A DNA stretch of 64,000 nucleotides, from positions 744,001-808,000 of the forward strand of contig NZ_PDBX01000001.1 in the NCBI RefSeq assembly GCF_002564105.1. Reading direction: 5' to 3'. The stretch comes from Collimonas sp. PA-H2. GTDB lineage: Bacteria; Pseudomonadota; Gammaproteobacteria; Burkholderiales; Burkholderiaceae_D. This document shows, one piece after another, positions 45,947 through 54,992 of the stretch. Below the pieces are notes generated by a model. It was given only the letters and a program-made list of their open reading frames with translations, did not search any database and was not told where the DNA came from. Positions within the stretch are counted from its first letter, which is position 1. The number at the start of each line of letters is the position of its first letter. Made by a program: the position numbers and the translations under genes.

Positions 45947-48787
45947 TTATGGTAATACTTTTCCCTCGCGCAGGAGGATTTCGATGTCGGCCGCCGAGAC
46001 CGGTTCGCTGAAATAGAAACCTTGCATTTCATCGCAGCGATGGCGTTGCAGGTATGACAGCTGTTCCTGGGTTTCCACGCCCTCCGCGATCACCTGCAGG
46101 CGCAGGTTGTGGGCCAGGGAAATGATCGACGCCACAATCGCCGCATCGTCCTGGTCCACCGTGATATCGCGCACGAACGACTGGTCGATCTTGAGGGCGT
46201 CGATAGGGAAACTCTTGAGGTAGGCCAGGCTGGAATAACCGGTGCCGAAATCGTCGATCGACAATTGCACGCCTATCGATTTCAAGTCGTTGAGGATGCC
46301 GACCGCCAGCTCGACATCGGTCATCACCAGGCTCTCGGTCAGCTCGATTTCGAGATAATGCGGCGCCAGTCCGGTATCTTCCAGCACCTTGGCCACCTGC
46401 TGCACCAGGTTCTGCTGGAAGAACTGGCGGGTCGACAGGTTAACCGACATGCGCAGGTAGCCCAGGCCCATCCGTTGCCAGGTCTTGTTCTGTTCGCAGG
46501 CGGTGTGCATGACCCACGCTCCCATCTGCACGATCAGGCCGGTTTCTTCCGCCAGGTTGATGAAGCGGGTCGGCGAAATCATGCCGAGCTGAGGATGCTT
46601 CCAGCGGATCAGGGCTTCCATGCCGACCATGCGGCCGGTGCGCAGGTCGACCTGCGGCTGGTAATACAGCAGCAGTTCCTTGCGCTCCAGCGCATTGCGC
46701 AGGTCGCCCTCGATGCGCAGGCGCTCCAGCGCCCGCTCGTTCATCGCCGCGGTATAGAACTGGTAATTGTTGTTGCCCATTTCCTTGGCGCGGTACATGG
46801 CGATATCGGCATGCTTGAGCAGGCTTTCCGGATCGGCGCCGTCGTTCGGATAAACCGCAACGCCGATGCTGCAGCTCAGGAAAAAGTCGTAGCCCTCGAT
46901 CTGCAGCGGCCGCGCGATGGCGTCCATCATGCCCTGGATCAGGCCGACGCTGAGTTCTTCGTCGAGACGTTCCGGCAGGATCAGGACAAATTCGTCGCTG
47001 CCGAGACGGGCGATGGTGTCGGCCTCGCGGGTGAAGGTCTTGAGGCGGCTGGCGACTTCCTTCAGCAGCAGGTCGCCGGCATTGTGGCCAAGGGTATCGT
47101 TGACGAACTTGAAGCGGTCGAGGTCGACGAACAGCACCCATACCCGATGGCCGTACAGCTCGCCGTAGACGATCGCCTGGCTCAGGCGGTCGCTCAGCAC
47201 GTTGCGGTTGGCCAGGCCGGTCAGGGTGTCGTGGCGCGCCTGGTGTTCCAGCTCCGCCTCGTAACTCTTCATCTCGGTGATGTCGTACAGGGAAGAGACG
47301 AAATGGCTGACCCGGCCGGAGCTGTCTTTCACCGGCGCCACGTACAGCTCATTCCAGAACAAGGTGCCGTCCTTGCGGTAGCTGCGGAACACTGCATTGG
47401 CGCTGCGTTTCTCGCGCAGGGCGGAACGGATTTCTTCCAGGCCGATCTGGTCATGGTCATCGCCCTGCAAGACTTCCAGGTTGCGGCCGATCATGTCGCT
47501 GGCGCTGTAGCCGGTAATCCGCTCGAAGGCCGGATTAACGTATTCCACCAGATGGTCTGGCAGCTTGGCGCTGGAGATGATGATCGCATTGGCGCTCGAT
47601 TCGATGGCGCGCTCGCGCAGCTGCAAGGCGTCCTCGGCGCGCTTGCGGGCGACGATGTCCTCTTTCATCATCTGCGTCGCCAGCCGCACCTGCTGGGTGC
47701 GGGCGTCGACCAGCTGTTCGATCCGCTTGGAACGCGTCGACAAGAAATACAGGTAAGTTGCGCCCATCCAGCTGAGCAGGCTGCCCAGCACCAGCACCAG
47801 GATCGAGCCGGCATTTTTCTTGGTGAACACGCGCGGCGGCGCCGAGGCTTCGATATACCAGGACTTGCCGGCCAGTTCGAAGGTTTGCGACATGTCTTGC
47901 GGCGCATCGTACAGCAGCCAGGCCGGCAGCCAGCGGCTGGCGCTGGATGGCGCTGCCGGGTTGCCTTGACGATACACCAGCGTGCCCGCTTCCGGCGTGG
48001 CGCTGGCATACACGCGCAGAAAGAAATCTTCGCGCGCCTGCACGCCGTCGCGCGCCAGCACGTTATTGACAAAAGCATCAGCCCGCAGCGCCGCGCTGGT
48101 AAAACCGACCAGGGCGCGGCGCCGGTCGTCGACGCTCTCCAGCACCGCGCCATGCTGGTAGACCGGCATCAGCACCAGCATGGCCAGCTTGCCGCCCTCC
48201 TTGCTCGCCTTCAACTCGAACAAATCGGTGGAAGCCGCCTGGCCGGTGTCGCGCGCGCGCTGCATCGCATCCGCCTGGATCGTGCTGGACGAGACGTCCA
48301 GGGCGAATGCCGCTTCGTTGCCCGCCATCGGCTCGATATATTCCACCACCCGGTATTGCTCATGGCCGGCAGCCGGCTCAGGCTTGCCGTCGCTCAGCTG
48401 GCGAATCGTGAAATTGGGAATGTGCTTGCGGATTTCGGCTTCATAGGTCTGCCGTTGCGCGGCTGACACCAGGCGCTGGAAACCGAGCGATTTGATAAAC
48501 GGAGCGCGGCGCAGCATCGGCGCCGTGAAATTGTGGAATTGTTCGCGGCTGACGCCGTCCATCGTGACAAACAGGCGGTTCACGGTTTCCAGCTCATGCA
48601 CCAGGCCGTCGAGGCCGTCGACCACGGCCTTGAGGTGACCGCTGCCCAGACGCCGGAATTCGGCATCCATTTTCTCGTATTCGAGATGGCGCACCGAGAC
48701 AAACAAGCCGAGCGTAATGGCCAGACCCAATATCAAACTGGATAAAGAGGCAATGGGTATGAAAATTGACGAACCACGACGAAACAT
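45947..48787 (-). CDS. Membrane-bound CHASE-PAS-GGDEF-EAL signalling protein
   Basis: A 946-aa cyclic-di-GMP enzyme. Membrane segments at residues 10-31 and 327-349 enclose a CHASE-type periplasmic sensor; a PAS domain spans about 390-505. The GGDEF domain (515-685) has the altered site GSDEF (596-600), where the second Gly is Ser. The EAL domain keeps EAL (724-726) in MEALIRWKHP, and DDFGTGYSSLAYLKSF. The EAL site looks intact for phosphodiesterase activity; the cyclase site may or may not be active. It probably links an extracellular signal to motility or biofilm decisions. No partner is adjacent. Confidence 0.92.
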   Translation of the reverse strand: MFRRGSSIFIPIASLSSLILGLAITLGLFVSVRHLEYEKMDAEFRRLGSGHLKAVVDGLDGLVHELETVNRLFVTMDGVSREQFHNFTAPMLRRAPFIKSLGFQRLVSAAQRQTYEAEIRKHIPNFTIRQLSDGKPEPAAGHEQYRVVEYIEPMAGNEAAFALDVSSSTIQADAMQRARDTGQAASTDLFELKASKEGGKLAMLVLMPVYQHGAVLESVDDRRRALVGFTSAALRADAFVNNVLARDGVQAREDFFLRVYASATPEAGTLVYRQGNPAAPSSASRWLPAWLLYDAPQDMSQTFELAGKSWYIEASAPPRVFTKKNAGSILVLVLGSLLSWMGATYLYFLSTRSKRIEQLVDARTQQVRLATQMMKEDIVARKRAEDALQLRERAIESSANAIIISSAKLPDHLVEYVNPAFERITGYSASDMIGRNLEVLQGDDHDQIGLEEIRSALREKRSANAVFRSYRKDGTLFWNELYVAPVKDSSGRVSHFVSSLYDITEMKSYEAELEHQARHDTLTGLANRNVLSDRLSQAIVYGELYGHRVWVLFVDLDRFKFVNDTLGHNAGDLLLKEVASRLKTFTREADTIARLGSDEFVLILPERLDEELSVGLIQGMMDAIARPLQIEGYDFFLSCSIGVAVYPNDGADPESLLKHADIAMYRAKEMGNNNYQFYTAAMNERALERLRIEGDLRNALERKELLLYYQPQVDLRTGRMVGMEALIRWKHPQLGMISPTRFINLAEETGLIVQMGAWVMHTACEQNKTWQRMGLGYLRMSVNLSTRQFFQQNLVQQVAKVLEDTGLAPHYLEIELTESLVMTDVELAVGILNDLKSIGVQLSIDDFGTGYSSLAYLKSFPIDALKIDQSFVRDITVDQDDAAIVASIISLAHNLRLQVIAEGVETQEQLSYLQRHRCDEMQGFYFSEPVSAADIEILLREGKVLP

Positions 48788-48935
48788 TTCTACTCCATTG
48801 CGAACAATAGGCGAAATATTACACGGACTTGTTACCTGATAACGCCGAGTGTTGATTTCTTTTTAGTGCACAAAATCAACTAAAAGCCGCGGGGCAAGAA
48901 TCGACGATCATGCAGGCATAAACACTGACGAAAAA

Positions 48936-49283
48936 TCAAGTGGATTTCGGCGCTTCGGCGTCAGGCAGCAAGCAACCCTGCAAGATCTGCAGATCGTTGT
49001 CCTTGGCAAAATTGACCACAAAATGATAGGCCAGCGGCTCGATCTGACGCAGATCTTCGTTGACGACCACTGAGCGTACGCCATTCAGCAGCACCGGCCG
49101 GACATAGGGTGAATATTGCAGATGCGCGTTGCGTCCGCCCGCGCCTTCCGGGCGAAAACAGGACATGACGCCGCACAGGCGCTCCGCCCAGTCGCTGGGG
49201 CGGAACTGCCGGCCATCGCTGGTGATGCCTTGGATGAAAAATTCTTTGGCGGGCGCGTCAGGAGATGGAATGTTATCAGCCAT
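48936..49283 (-). CDS. DUF3579 family protein
   Basis: A 115-aa cytosolic protein from ATG 49283. EFFIQGITSDGRQFRPSDWA, ERLCGVMSCF and VVVNEDLRQIEPLAYHFVVN match the short DUF3579 family, which is mostly confined to betaproteobacteria. No catalytic role is known; its two Cys residues in LCGVMSCF could be structural or metal-binding. It lies 148 bases before the GGDEF-EAL gene on the same strand. Confidence 0.82.
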   Translation of the reverse strand: MADNIPSPDAPAKEFFIQGITSDGRQFRPSDWAERLCGVMSCFRPEGAGGRNAHLQYSPYVRPVLLNGVRSVVVNEDLRQIEPLAYHFVVNFAKDNDLQILQGCLLPDAEAPKST

Positions 49284-49480
49284 GCGTACAGCTCGTTTCT
49301 TCTATAACGCTTGCTACAGAGATTTGCTTGCCGTGTACCGCCGGCAAGCTACAATTTTCAAGCAACTCAATTACGTGGTCAAAACCCTTGGCGGCTTGCG
49401 CCAGGATTATTCTTACGTATTATATCTTATAGAAGACTAAGACACCATCCCGAATGCCCCGCCTCCGTGCCGCCGGCTGA

Positions 49481-50437
49481 TTATCCCAGCCAGACTGCAA
49501 CTGACAACAATAGCAATAAGAACATCCACAGCAGCAAGGCGCGCCACACCAGGCCGACCGTGCTCTGCAGCGCGCGCGGCGTAGGCAGGTCGCCTGGCGG
49601 GCTGTCACCGTCCATGGCGGTCGAATCGACGGTCGATGCGTCCGCCGGCAGGATCACCGCGGCGGTTTCCAGCGGTGTACCGAGCAGTACGCCCATGGCG
49701 CCGCCGCCAGTGGAAAGGATGATGCCGTCGGTTTCGTTTTTCCAACGCCCGGCGAAATTGCGCCAAGCGTAAATTGCATCTTCGAAATTGCCGACCACGG
49801 CAAACGCCGCCGCCGTCAGGCGCGCCGGGATCCAGTCTATCCAGTAAAAGGCTTGGGCTGCAAAACGACCGAAATTTTCGTTGCGCATATGGTCGGGCTC
49901 GTTCCAGCCGCGCGCCAGGTATTCCGCGATGCGGTACATGACGGCACAGGCCGGTCCGACCGGCATCAGGAACCAGAAAAACACGCCGAACACGTGGCGG
50001 TGGGTAGTGATCAGCGCCTTCTCCACAGCAATGCGCGAGATCTCGCTGACGTCCATATCGGTGGTGTCGATCTTGGCCCACTCCGCCAGCAAGGTGCGCG
50101 CGGTAGCTTCGTCGCCACTGTTGAGCGCCAGCTGGATCGAGCTGAAATAATGGCTGTAGTGGCGGAAACCGAGGGTCAGATAGACCATCAGGATATTCCA
50201 CAGCAGCGCCGCCCAGGCGCCGATATGCACGCATAGCCAATAGATCAGCGCGGTCGGCACGGTCAGCGCCAGGATCACGCAGAACCAGCCCAGCCGGCCC
50301 TGGCGCGCCTGGCCGGCATTGAACAAAGCTTCTATCCTGCTTGCGAAATGCTTCACCCACGCATACACGGGATTGTCCGCACGGAGCGGCTTGAGTTGCT
50401 CGATCAGCAATGCAAACAGAATAGAGAGAAATGTCAT
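49481..50437 (-). CDS. CobD/CbiB family membrane protein
   Basis: A 318-aa inner-membrane protein from ATG 50437 (MTFLSILFALLIEQLKPLRA). It has about five hydrophobic segments. FRHYSHYFSSIQLALNSGDE, FWFLMPVGPACAVMYRIAEY, IDWIPARLTAAAFAVVGNFE and ILSTGGGAMGVLLGTP match the CobD/CbiB superfamily, whose cobalamin members make adenosylcobinamide; the AmpE group is related. No cobalamin genes are nearby, so in betaproteobacteria this branch is probably a divergent member of unknown role. It is downstream of the CoA pyrophosphatase gene. Confidence 0.82.
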   Translation of the reverse strand: MTFLSILFALLIEQLKPLRADNPVYAWVKHFASRIEALFNAGQARQGRLGWFCVILALTVPTALIYWLCVHIGAWAALLWNILMVYLTLGFRHYSHYFSSIQLALNSGDEATARTLLAEWAKIDTTDMDVSEISRIAVEKALITTHRHVFGVFFWFLMPVGPACAVMYRIAEYLARGWNEPDHMRNENFGRFAAQAFYWIDWIPARLTAAAFAVVGNFEDAIYAWRNFAGRWKNETDGIILSTGGGAMGVLLGTPLETAAVILPADASTVDSTAMDGDSPPGDLPTPRALQSTVGLVWRALLLWMFLLLLLSVAVWLG

Positions 50438-50656
50438 CAACCAGCCTTATAAGTCAACCAACAGTGCAGCATGCTGCTGCAAGATATGCATAACCCGTCC
50501 GCAGCGCCATAGAACACGAATGTGCTGTGCGCTGGCCTTGCCATAACATCTAACAATTGCAATAGCCCATACGATAACGCAGCACAGGCGCAGAATCAAA
50601 CTTGTATCAACTTTGCCTTCTGCAATTTCATATTTTCCGCCGGCTGTTTTGCCGCC

Positions 50657-51331
50657 CTAGGCGCGCAAAAAATGAAACAGGTTTCTCAGCATGGCGGCGG
50701 TTGCGCCCCAGATGAAGAAGCGTTCGTAAGGCATTGCATAAAAAGTCCGGCGATAACCATCGGGCAGATCGATGCTGCGCAATTGATGATTCAAGCCATC
50801 CATCAGAAAGGCCAGCGGCACCTCGAAGATTTCCGCCACTTCATTGGGATCGGCGCGCAAGTTCACCGGCGGATTGACCAGGCACACCACCGGCGTGATG
50901 CGATAGCCGGTGCCGGTAAAATATTCCGGCAAGCTGCCGATCACCTCGACCTGGCTGCGCGCCAGGCCGATCTCTTCTTCAGCTTCGCGCAGGGCTGTCT
51001 CTATCGGCGAGGCATCGCTCTGCTCCATCCGCCCGCCCGGAAAACTCACCTGGCCGGCGTGATCGGTCAGGTGGGCGGAGCGCTGGGTGAACAGCAAGGT
51101 CGGCTGCTCTTCATGCATGACGATGGGGATCAGCACCGAGGCAGGCGTCACCGGCTTGCCCGGCGACATGCGCAGGATGGCCTGGCTGTCCATGTTCTCG
51201 GGATGCCATTCCGGCTGGTGCGCAAAGCGCTTGCGCAGCCATGCCGCACTCATCCTTTCCGGCGCCAGTGCAGACTCGCCGGCGACGGCATCGACCGGCA
51301 GCATCAAGGGATCGAAAGTCAATTTAACCAA
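50657..51331 (-). CDS. Nudix CoA pyrophosphatase (NudL-like)
   Basis: A 224-aa Nudix protein beginning at TTG 51331, with AGGAA eight bases before it. The Nudix box is visible from GGRMEQSDASPIETALREAE into EEIGL. The preceding LTDHAGQVSFPGGRMEQSD matches the UPF0035/CoA pyrophosphatase signature (LLTxRSxxLxxHxGQVxFPGG), as in E. coli NudL and peroxisomal NUDT7. It would cleave CoA or acyl-CoA to 4'-phosphopantetheine derivatives. It sits after the terminator of the rplS operon and before the CobD-like gene. Confidence 0.88.
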   Translation of the reverse strand: MVKLTFDPLMLPVDAVAGESALAPERMSAAWLRKRFAHQPEWHPENMDSQAILRMSPGKPVTPASVLIPIVMHEEQPTLLFTQRSAHLTDHAGQVSFPGGRMEQSDASPIETALREAEEEIGLARSQVEVIGSLPEYFTGTGYRITPVVCLVNPPVNLRADPNEVAEIFEVPLAFLMDGLNHQLRSIDLPDGYRRTFYAMPYERFFIWGATAAMLRNLFHFLRA

Positions 51332-51477
51332 GAAAATTCCTATAGCAACTATTCTGTACTTTACCGCGACGGCGACGGATGACCTACCACATTCACAGAT
51401 AATAACAATTTACGACATTTTACTTTGGAGCAACTAAAGCTGCGGCCCGATCTGCAATCGGCAACGGAATGACAGAT

Positions 51478-51504
51478 AAAAAAAGGGGCGCCTGACGGCG
51501 CCCC
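51478..51504 (-). terminator. Intrinsic terminator of the rpsP-rimM-trmD-rplS operon
   Basis: On the minus strand a perfect 8-bp GC stem (GGGGCGCC/GGCGCCCC, plus positions 51485-51492 and 51497-51504) with a 4-base loop is followed by seven T residues (51478-51484). It lies 36 bases after the rplS stop. Confidence 0.95.
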
Positions 51505-51539
51505 TTCTCATGCAATACCTATGCCTGCTCCGGCACAAC

Positions 51540-51932
51540 TTACTCAGCTGCTGGTGCAGCCTTTGCAGTGTTGCGACGTTGTGGCAGTTTTTCCTTGATA
51601 CGCGCCGATTTACCGGAACGCTCACGCAGGTAGTACAGCTTGGCGCGACGGACATCGCCGCGACGCTTGACTTCGATCGAAGCGATCAATGGCGAGTACA
51701 GCTGGAATGTACGCTCAACGCCTTCGCCGGAAGAAATCTTACGGACGATGAAGTTGGAGTTCAAACCACGGTTACGACGCGAAATCACGACGCCTTCGTA
51801 AGCCTGGGCGCGCTTGCGCGTGCCTTCGACCACGTTGACGCTGACGATGACTGTATCGCCTGGTGCGAATTCAGGGATATTTTTGGCAAGACGAGCAATT
51901 TCTTCTTGCTCAAGTTGTTGGATCAAGTCCAT
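51540..51932 (-). CDS. rplS: 50S ribosomal protein L19
   Basis: A 130-aa protein from ATG 51932 ([15 protein letters not shown]), with GGAG before it; an in-frame upstream ATG at 51944 overlaps the ribosome site. [37 protein letters not shown] and [20 protein letters not shown] are the standard L19 core; the C-terminal 20 residues ([14 protein letters not shown]) are a lineage extension. L19 sits at the 30S-50S interface. It is the last gene of the conserved operon and is followed by a strong terminator; 162 bases separate it from trmD. Confidence 0.97.
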   Translation of the reverse strand: MDLIQQLEQEEIARLAKNIPEFAPGDTVIVSVNVVEGTRKRAQAYEGVVISRRNRGLNSNFIVRKISSGEGVERTFQLYSPLIASIEVKRRGDVRRAKLYYLRERSGKSARIKEKLPQRRNTAKAAPAAE

Positions 51933-52094
51933 TTTTAGCTCCATATACCATCTTGCTGACGCCGTTTTTTGCCTTGGCTGTTGGCCGAGACTGCTCAGTA
52001 GAGGATGGGGTTAAACACAGGTGGCCGGCTGGCCTCCCGTCGGTACTACTTTTACTGCTGCTTGCTACTCCGACATGGCCGCACGCTCGCGCGC

Positions 52095-52853
52095 TCAGCC
52101 CATATTCCGTAAAAACTTTTCATCTGCGGCGCTGAGCAAGCCTGCTGCGCGTATCTTTTGAATCAGATCCGGGCGCTTCCTCGCGGTTGCCGACAGCATT
52201 TGCTGACGCCGCCATTTTTCAATCTCGGCGTGATGGCCGCCCATCAAGACCGGCGGCACCGGCACGCCTTCATACTGCTCCGGCCGGGTGTAATGCGGAC
52301 AATCCAGCAAGCCATTGACAAAACTGTCCTCGACCGCCGAAGCGCCATCATTCAATACGCCCGGCAATTGCCGGATTACCGCATCCATCAAGGCCATCGC
52401 CGGCAGTTCGCCGCCGGACAGAACGAAATCGCCGAGGCTGATTTCTTCATCCACGCAACGGTCCAGCAAGCGCTGATCGACCGCTTCATAACGGCCGCAC
52501 AGCAATACCAGACCCCGCTCGCTACGCAATTCCATGACGCGCTGATGCGTCAATGGCTGGCCTTGCGGCGACAGATAGATCACCCTTGGCGCCGGCAGGC
52601 TTTGCTGCAGCTGGCGCGCCTTGGCTGCCTCCAGCGCAGCTTCCAGCGGCTTTGCCATCATCACCATGCCAGGCCCGCCGCCATAAGGCCGGTCGTCCAC
52701 GGTACGATGATTGTCGGTAGTGAAATCACGCGGATTCCACAACGCCAGCTCACATCTTTTCTGTTCAAACGCGCGCCGGGTCACGCCCGACTGCGTCAAT
52801 GCGGCAAACATTTCGGGAAACAGAGTGACGACATCAAATTGCATACCGCTCAC
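52095..52853 (-). CDS. trmD: tRNA (guanine-N1-)-methyltransferase
   Basis: A 252-aa SPOUT methyltransferase from ATG 52853 ([13 protein letters not shown] starts at the third residue, so either Met could be used). [45 protein letters not shown] and [20 protein letters not shown] form the trefoil-knot SAM site. It makes m1G37 in tRNAs, preventing frameshifts. Position 3 of rpsP-rimM-trmD-rplS is the standard order. Confidence 0.97.
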   Translation of the reverse strand: MSGMQFDVVTLFPEMFAALTQSGVTRRAFEQKRCELALWNPRDFTTDNHRTVDDRPYGGGPGMVMMAKPLEAALEAAKARQLQQSLPAPRVIYLSPQGQPLTHQRVMELRSERGLVLLCGRYEAVDQRLLDRCVDEEISLGDFVLSGGELPAMALMDAVIRQLPGVLNDGASAVEDSFVNGLLDCPHYTRPEQYEGVPVPPVLMGGHHAEIEKWRRQQMLSATARKRPDLIQKIRAAGLLSAADEKFLRNMG

Positions 52854-52912
52854 CTTCTTGTTTCGCTTGCGATCTTGTTTGCCGCTTCAGTTGCCTGGAG
52901 CGTAGTCCGGAT

Positions 52913-53476
52913 TCAATAATCCAGGCCCCAGTCAACCGTGATTTTCTTTGCAGCCTGATCCACCGTCTTGACGAACTGCTCAACGAAGGGGATCAATAAT
53001 TCCGGTGCTGCCTTGTCCTGACCCTCGACTGCCGGCACGGTAATCCGAAGAATCGGATGCGCGCCGTTGTCCATCAGGTCAGCCACCACGCCCAGATGCT
53101 CGCCCTGCAGATTGTCAACCACCGAGCCGATCAGGTCGACCCAATAGAATTCATCGTCGTCAAGCGCCGGGAAATGGCTGCGTGGAATGTGCACCACGGT
53201 GCCCTTCATGGCCTCGGCTGCATCGCGCCCTGCCACGCCCATCAGGCGCGCCACAATGTCGCCACTGTGGTTCTTCGCCTGCAGCATGTCGACATCGCGC
53301 AGTTCCGGCGAATTCTGCCGGCCCAGCCACCATGTCTTGGCGTTCAACAACGCATCTGCATCCGCCGAATACGGTTTTATCCGCACCCAGCCATTGATAC
53401 CGTAAGCGCCGGTAATGTAACCGACCACCACCAGATCCGAAGGTATTGCTGCCCCGGTTTGTGCTGTGGTCGACAT
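52913..53476 (-). CDS. rimM: 16S rRNA processing protein RimM
   Basis: ATG 53476 (MSTTAQTGAAIPSDLVVVGY) is preferred over a TTG at 53521 that nearly abuts the rpsP stop. The 187-aa protein has an N-terminal RimM domain (VVGYITGAYGINGWVRIKPY) and a C-terminal PRC-barrel (DDEFYWVDLIGSVVDNLQGE, LLIPFVEQFVKTVD). It binds ribosomal protein S19 and helps mature the 30S head. It lies between rpsP and trmD in the conserved operon. Confidence 0.95.
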   Translation of the reverse strand: MSTTAQTGAAIPSDLVVVGYITGAYGINGWVRIKPYSADADALLNAKTWWLGRQNSPELRDVDMLQAKNHSGDIVARLMGVAGRDAAEAMKGTVVHIPRSHFPALDDDEFYWVDLIGSVVDNLQGEHLGVVADLMDNGAHPILRITVPAVEGQDKAAPELLIPFVEQFVKTVDQAAKKITVDWGLDY

Positions 53477-53523
53477 TTCTGCTAACGCGCTCAACGGTTC
53501 AGGCTGCAGACTCAGTTGCAAAA

Positions 53524-53778
53524 TTAAGCTGCAGTTTTCTTGGCAGCGTCAGCAACCAGACGTGCAACTGTCGGCGACATTTGCGCGCCAACACCTTGCC
53601 AATGCGTCAGGCGGTCCTGAGCAATACGGAAAGTCTCTTCAGCACCGGACGCTACCGGATTGTAAAAACCGATGCGCTCGATGAAGCGACCGTCACGGCG
53701 ATTGCGCGAATCAGTAGCTACGATGTTGTAAAAAGGACGCTTCTTTGCGCCACCACGGGATAAACGAATAACGACCAT
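53524..53778 (-). CDS. rpsP: 30S ribosomal protein S16
   Basis: An 84-aa protein from ATG 53778 ([20 protein letters not shown]); an open frame continues upstream to 53862 but without family similarity. [17 protein letters not shown] and [19 protein letters not shown] complete the S16 signature. It is the first gene of the operon; its promoter should lie in 53779-53870. The stretch 53779-54053 otherwise shows nothing I can name. Confidence 0.97.
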   Translation of the reverse strand: MVVIRLSRGGAKKRPFYNIVATDSRNRRDGRFIERIGFYNPVASGAEETFRIAQDRLTHWQGVGAQMSPTVARLVADAAKKTAA

Positions 53779-54053
53779 AATGTTTCCAAAAAGTGTTCGA
53801 ACACGGAAAAAGCCGCAAATTATAACGCAAATTATGCCTACCCCGCAACCAAAGCTGGTCATCGGTGTGGCGTCACCACGTCAAAAGGTAGTTGCAGGCT
53901 GTAAAAATCGCCGTACTGCTCTGTGAGCAAGTAGCAGGCGCTCTGGGTGGGTGCTATCAGTGACAGTCAATTGATACAGGCTGTACACTGAGCCCTCAAT
54001 TCGCTGTCCGATGCTTACGATGCGTGTTAGCAACATCAGTAGCGATAACGGTG

Positions 54054-54215
54054 CTAGTGCCCTGAGCAGGTAGTTCGCCGAGTGAGAAAAATGATGCAAT
54101 TGGTGCCAGGCTAGGCGCAAAACGGAGCAAGGGTGGACCCTTGCGAGTATTTGCAACGACGCATGGCAGCAATTACATCGTTTTTCTTCGGCGAACTACC
54201 TGCTCAGGGCGCTAG
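54054..54215. mobile_element. 162-bp full-length palindromic element (MITE-like)
   Basis: The ends are 28-bp inverted repeats with one mismatch (54054-54081 and 54188-54215; core GCCCTGAGCAGGTAGTTCGC). The interior is also an imperfect palindrome around a GGGTGGACCC centre near 54130-54139, so one strand can fold into a single long hairpin. CTAG occurs at both outer ends, consistent with a 4-bp CTAG target duplication as in IS5-type insertions. It carries no plausible gene. It lies between rpsP (minus) and the TM2 gene (plus). Confidence 0.75.
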
Positions 54216-54307
54216 TATATGAGCAATTTCCGTATTTGAGGCAAATTGTGTACTTTTGCCTTCCTTTTTTGCCGCATGGACCAGACAAACCACTCAACTC
54301 CCCGCCA

Positions 54308-54727
54308 ATGACATCACCCCACAAGAACAAGACACTCACCACTTTCCTCGCTACTGTATTCGGCAGCATTGGCCTGCACCGGTTTTACCTGAAGGGATTC
54401 AGCGATATCTGGGGCTGGCTGCATCTTTCTTCCTTGCCAATTTCGCTGCTGGCTTACTGGCTATGGGGCAAGGATCAGCAGGCCGCATTCCTGTTCGGAC
54501 CATTGATTGTTTCCGGATTGATTGCCTTTCTGGAATCGCTGCTCATCGGCCTGACCCCGGATGAGAAGTGGGACGCCAGATACAATGCCGATTCCGGCCG
54601 ACAATCGGACTCCAGCTGGTTTGTGGTCCTGCTGGTGGTGCTGACCCTGGGCATAGGCGCGATTGGCCTGATCGGCGCGATTGCGCGCACCTTCGACCTG
54701 ATGTACACCGGCGGCGCCTACGGCTGA
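54308..54727 (+). CDS. TM2 domain-containing membrane protein
   Basis: ATG 54308 (MTSPHKNKTLTTFLATVFGS) is chosen because the family domain begins shortly after; the frame is open from 54236. The 139-aa protein has the TM2 motif FLATVFGSIGLHRFYLKGFS followed by paired membrane segments, then a hydrophilic linker (LTPDEKWDARYNADSGRQSD) and a final membrane segment (LVVLTLGIGAIGLIGAIART). TM2 proteins are widespread and of unknown molecular role. It is divergent from rpsP, with the palindromic element between them, and convergent with an acyl-CoA dehydrogenase. Confidence 0.85.
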   Translation: MTSPHKNKTLTTFLATVFGSIGLHRFYLKGFSDIWGWLHLSSLPISLLAYWLWGKDQQAAFLFGPLIVSGLIAFLESLLIGLTPDEKWDARYNADSGRQSDSSWFVVLLVVLTLGIGAIGLIGAIARTFDLMYTGGAYG

Positions 54728-54766
54728 ACCAGCCCATGAGCCACAAAAAAAAAGCAGCCGAGGCTG

Positions 54767-54957
54767 TAATGCTGTTCAGTTAGGGTAGAACGACATGGCG
54801 TAGGGTGGGCACTCCGTGCCCACGCAGTATCATGGATATTCGTGTCCCTGACATTCGTGCCCCGGCTACGCGCCCCGGCCCGTCCGCGTGGGCACGGAGT
54901 GCCCTCCCTACGAGTTCCGCAAATAAAAATGCCTTCAGTCTTAACTGAACGGCATTA
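54767..54957. mobile_element. Non-autonomous IS4-type miniature element with 12-bp target duplication
   Basis: The ends TAATGCTGTTCAGTTAGG (54767-54784) and the complement of TAATGCCGTTCAGTTAAG (54940-54957) are near-perfect terminal inverted repeats and closely resemble the recalled ends of E. coli IS4. They are flanked by an exact 12-bp direct repeat CAGCCGAGGCTG (54755-54766 and 54958-54969), the duplication length expected for IS4. The 191-bp element carries no transposase gene and contains a GTAGGGTGGGCA repeat. It split an A-run/stem/T-run terminator between convergent genes. Confidence 0.75.
54800..54911. repeat. GTAGGGTGGGCA-type inverted repeat, second copy
   Basis: The ends GTAGGGTGGGCA (54800-54811) and TGCCCTCCCTAC (54900-54911) match the copy at 4464-4550 with one mismatch in the right arm. 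Adjacent GTGGGCACGGAGTGCC/GGGCACTCCGTGCCCAC pieces form local hairpins. It lies inside the IS4-type miniature element. Confidence 0.75.
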
Positions 54958-54992
54958 CAGCCGAGGCTGCTTTTTTTACACTTGAAGCGATC

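Larger units (their letters stand above)
54745..54977. terminator. Bidirectional terminator interrupted by the miniature element
   Basis: Removing 54767-54957 and one target copy restores AAAAAAAAAGCAGCC, a GA loop and GGCTGCTTTTTTT, a bidirectional terminator for the convergent TM2 and acyl-CoA dehydrogenase genes. Now the poly-A half (54745-54766) and poly-T half (54958-54977) are 191 bp apart; they can still pair over distance. Confidence 0.65.

Noticed and set aside
46109..48466. Long plus-strand frame opposite the GGDEF-EAL gene
   Set aside because: It is the reverse-frame shadow of an intact CHASE-PAS-GGDEF-EAL gene and its His/Gln-rich translation matches no family.
53881..54156. 91-codon minus-strand frame beside the rpsP operon
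   Set aside because: More than a third of it lies within the 162-bp palindromic element and its translation has no family character.
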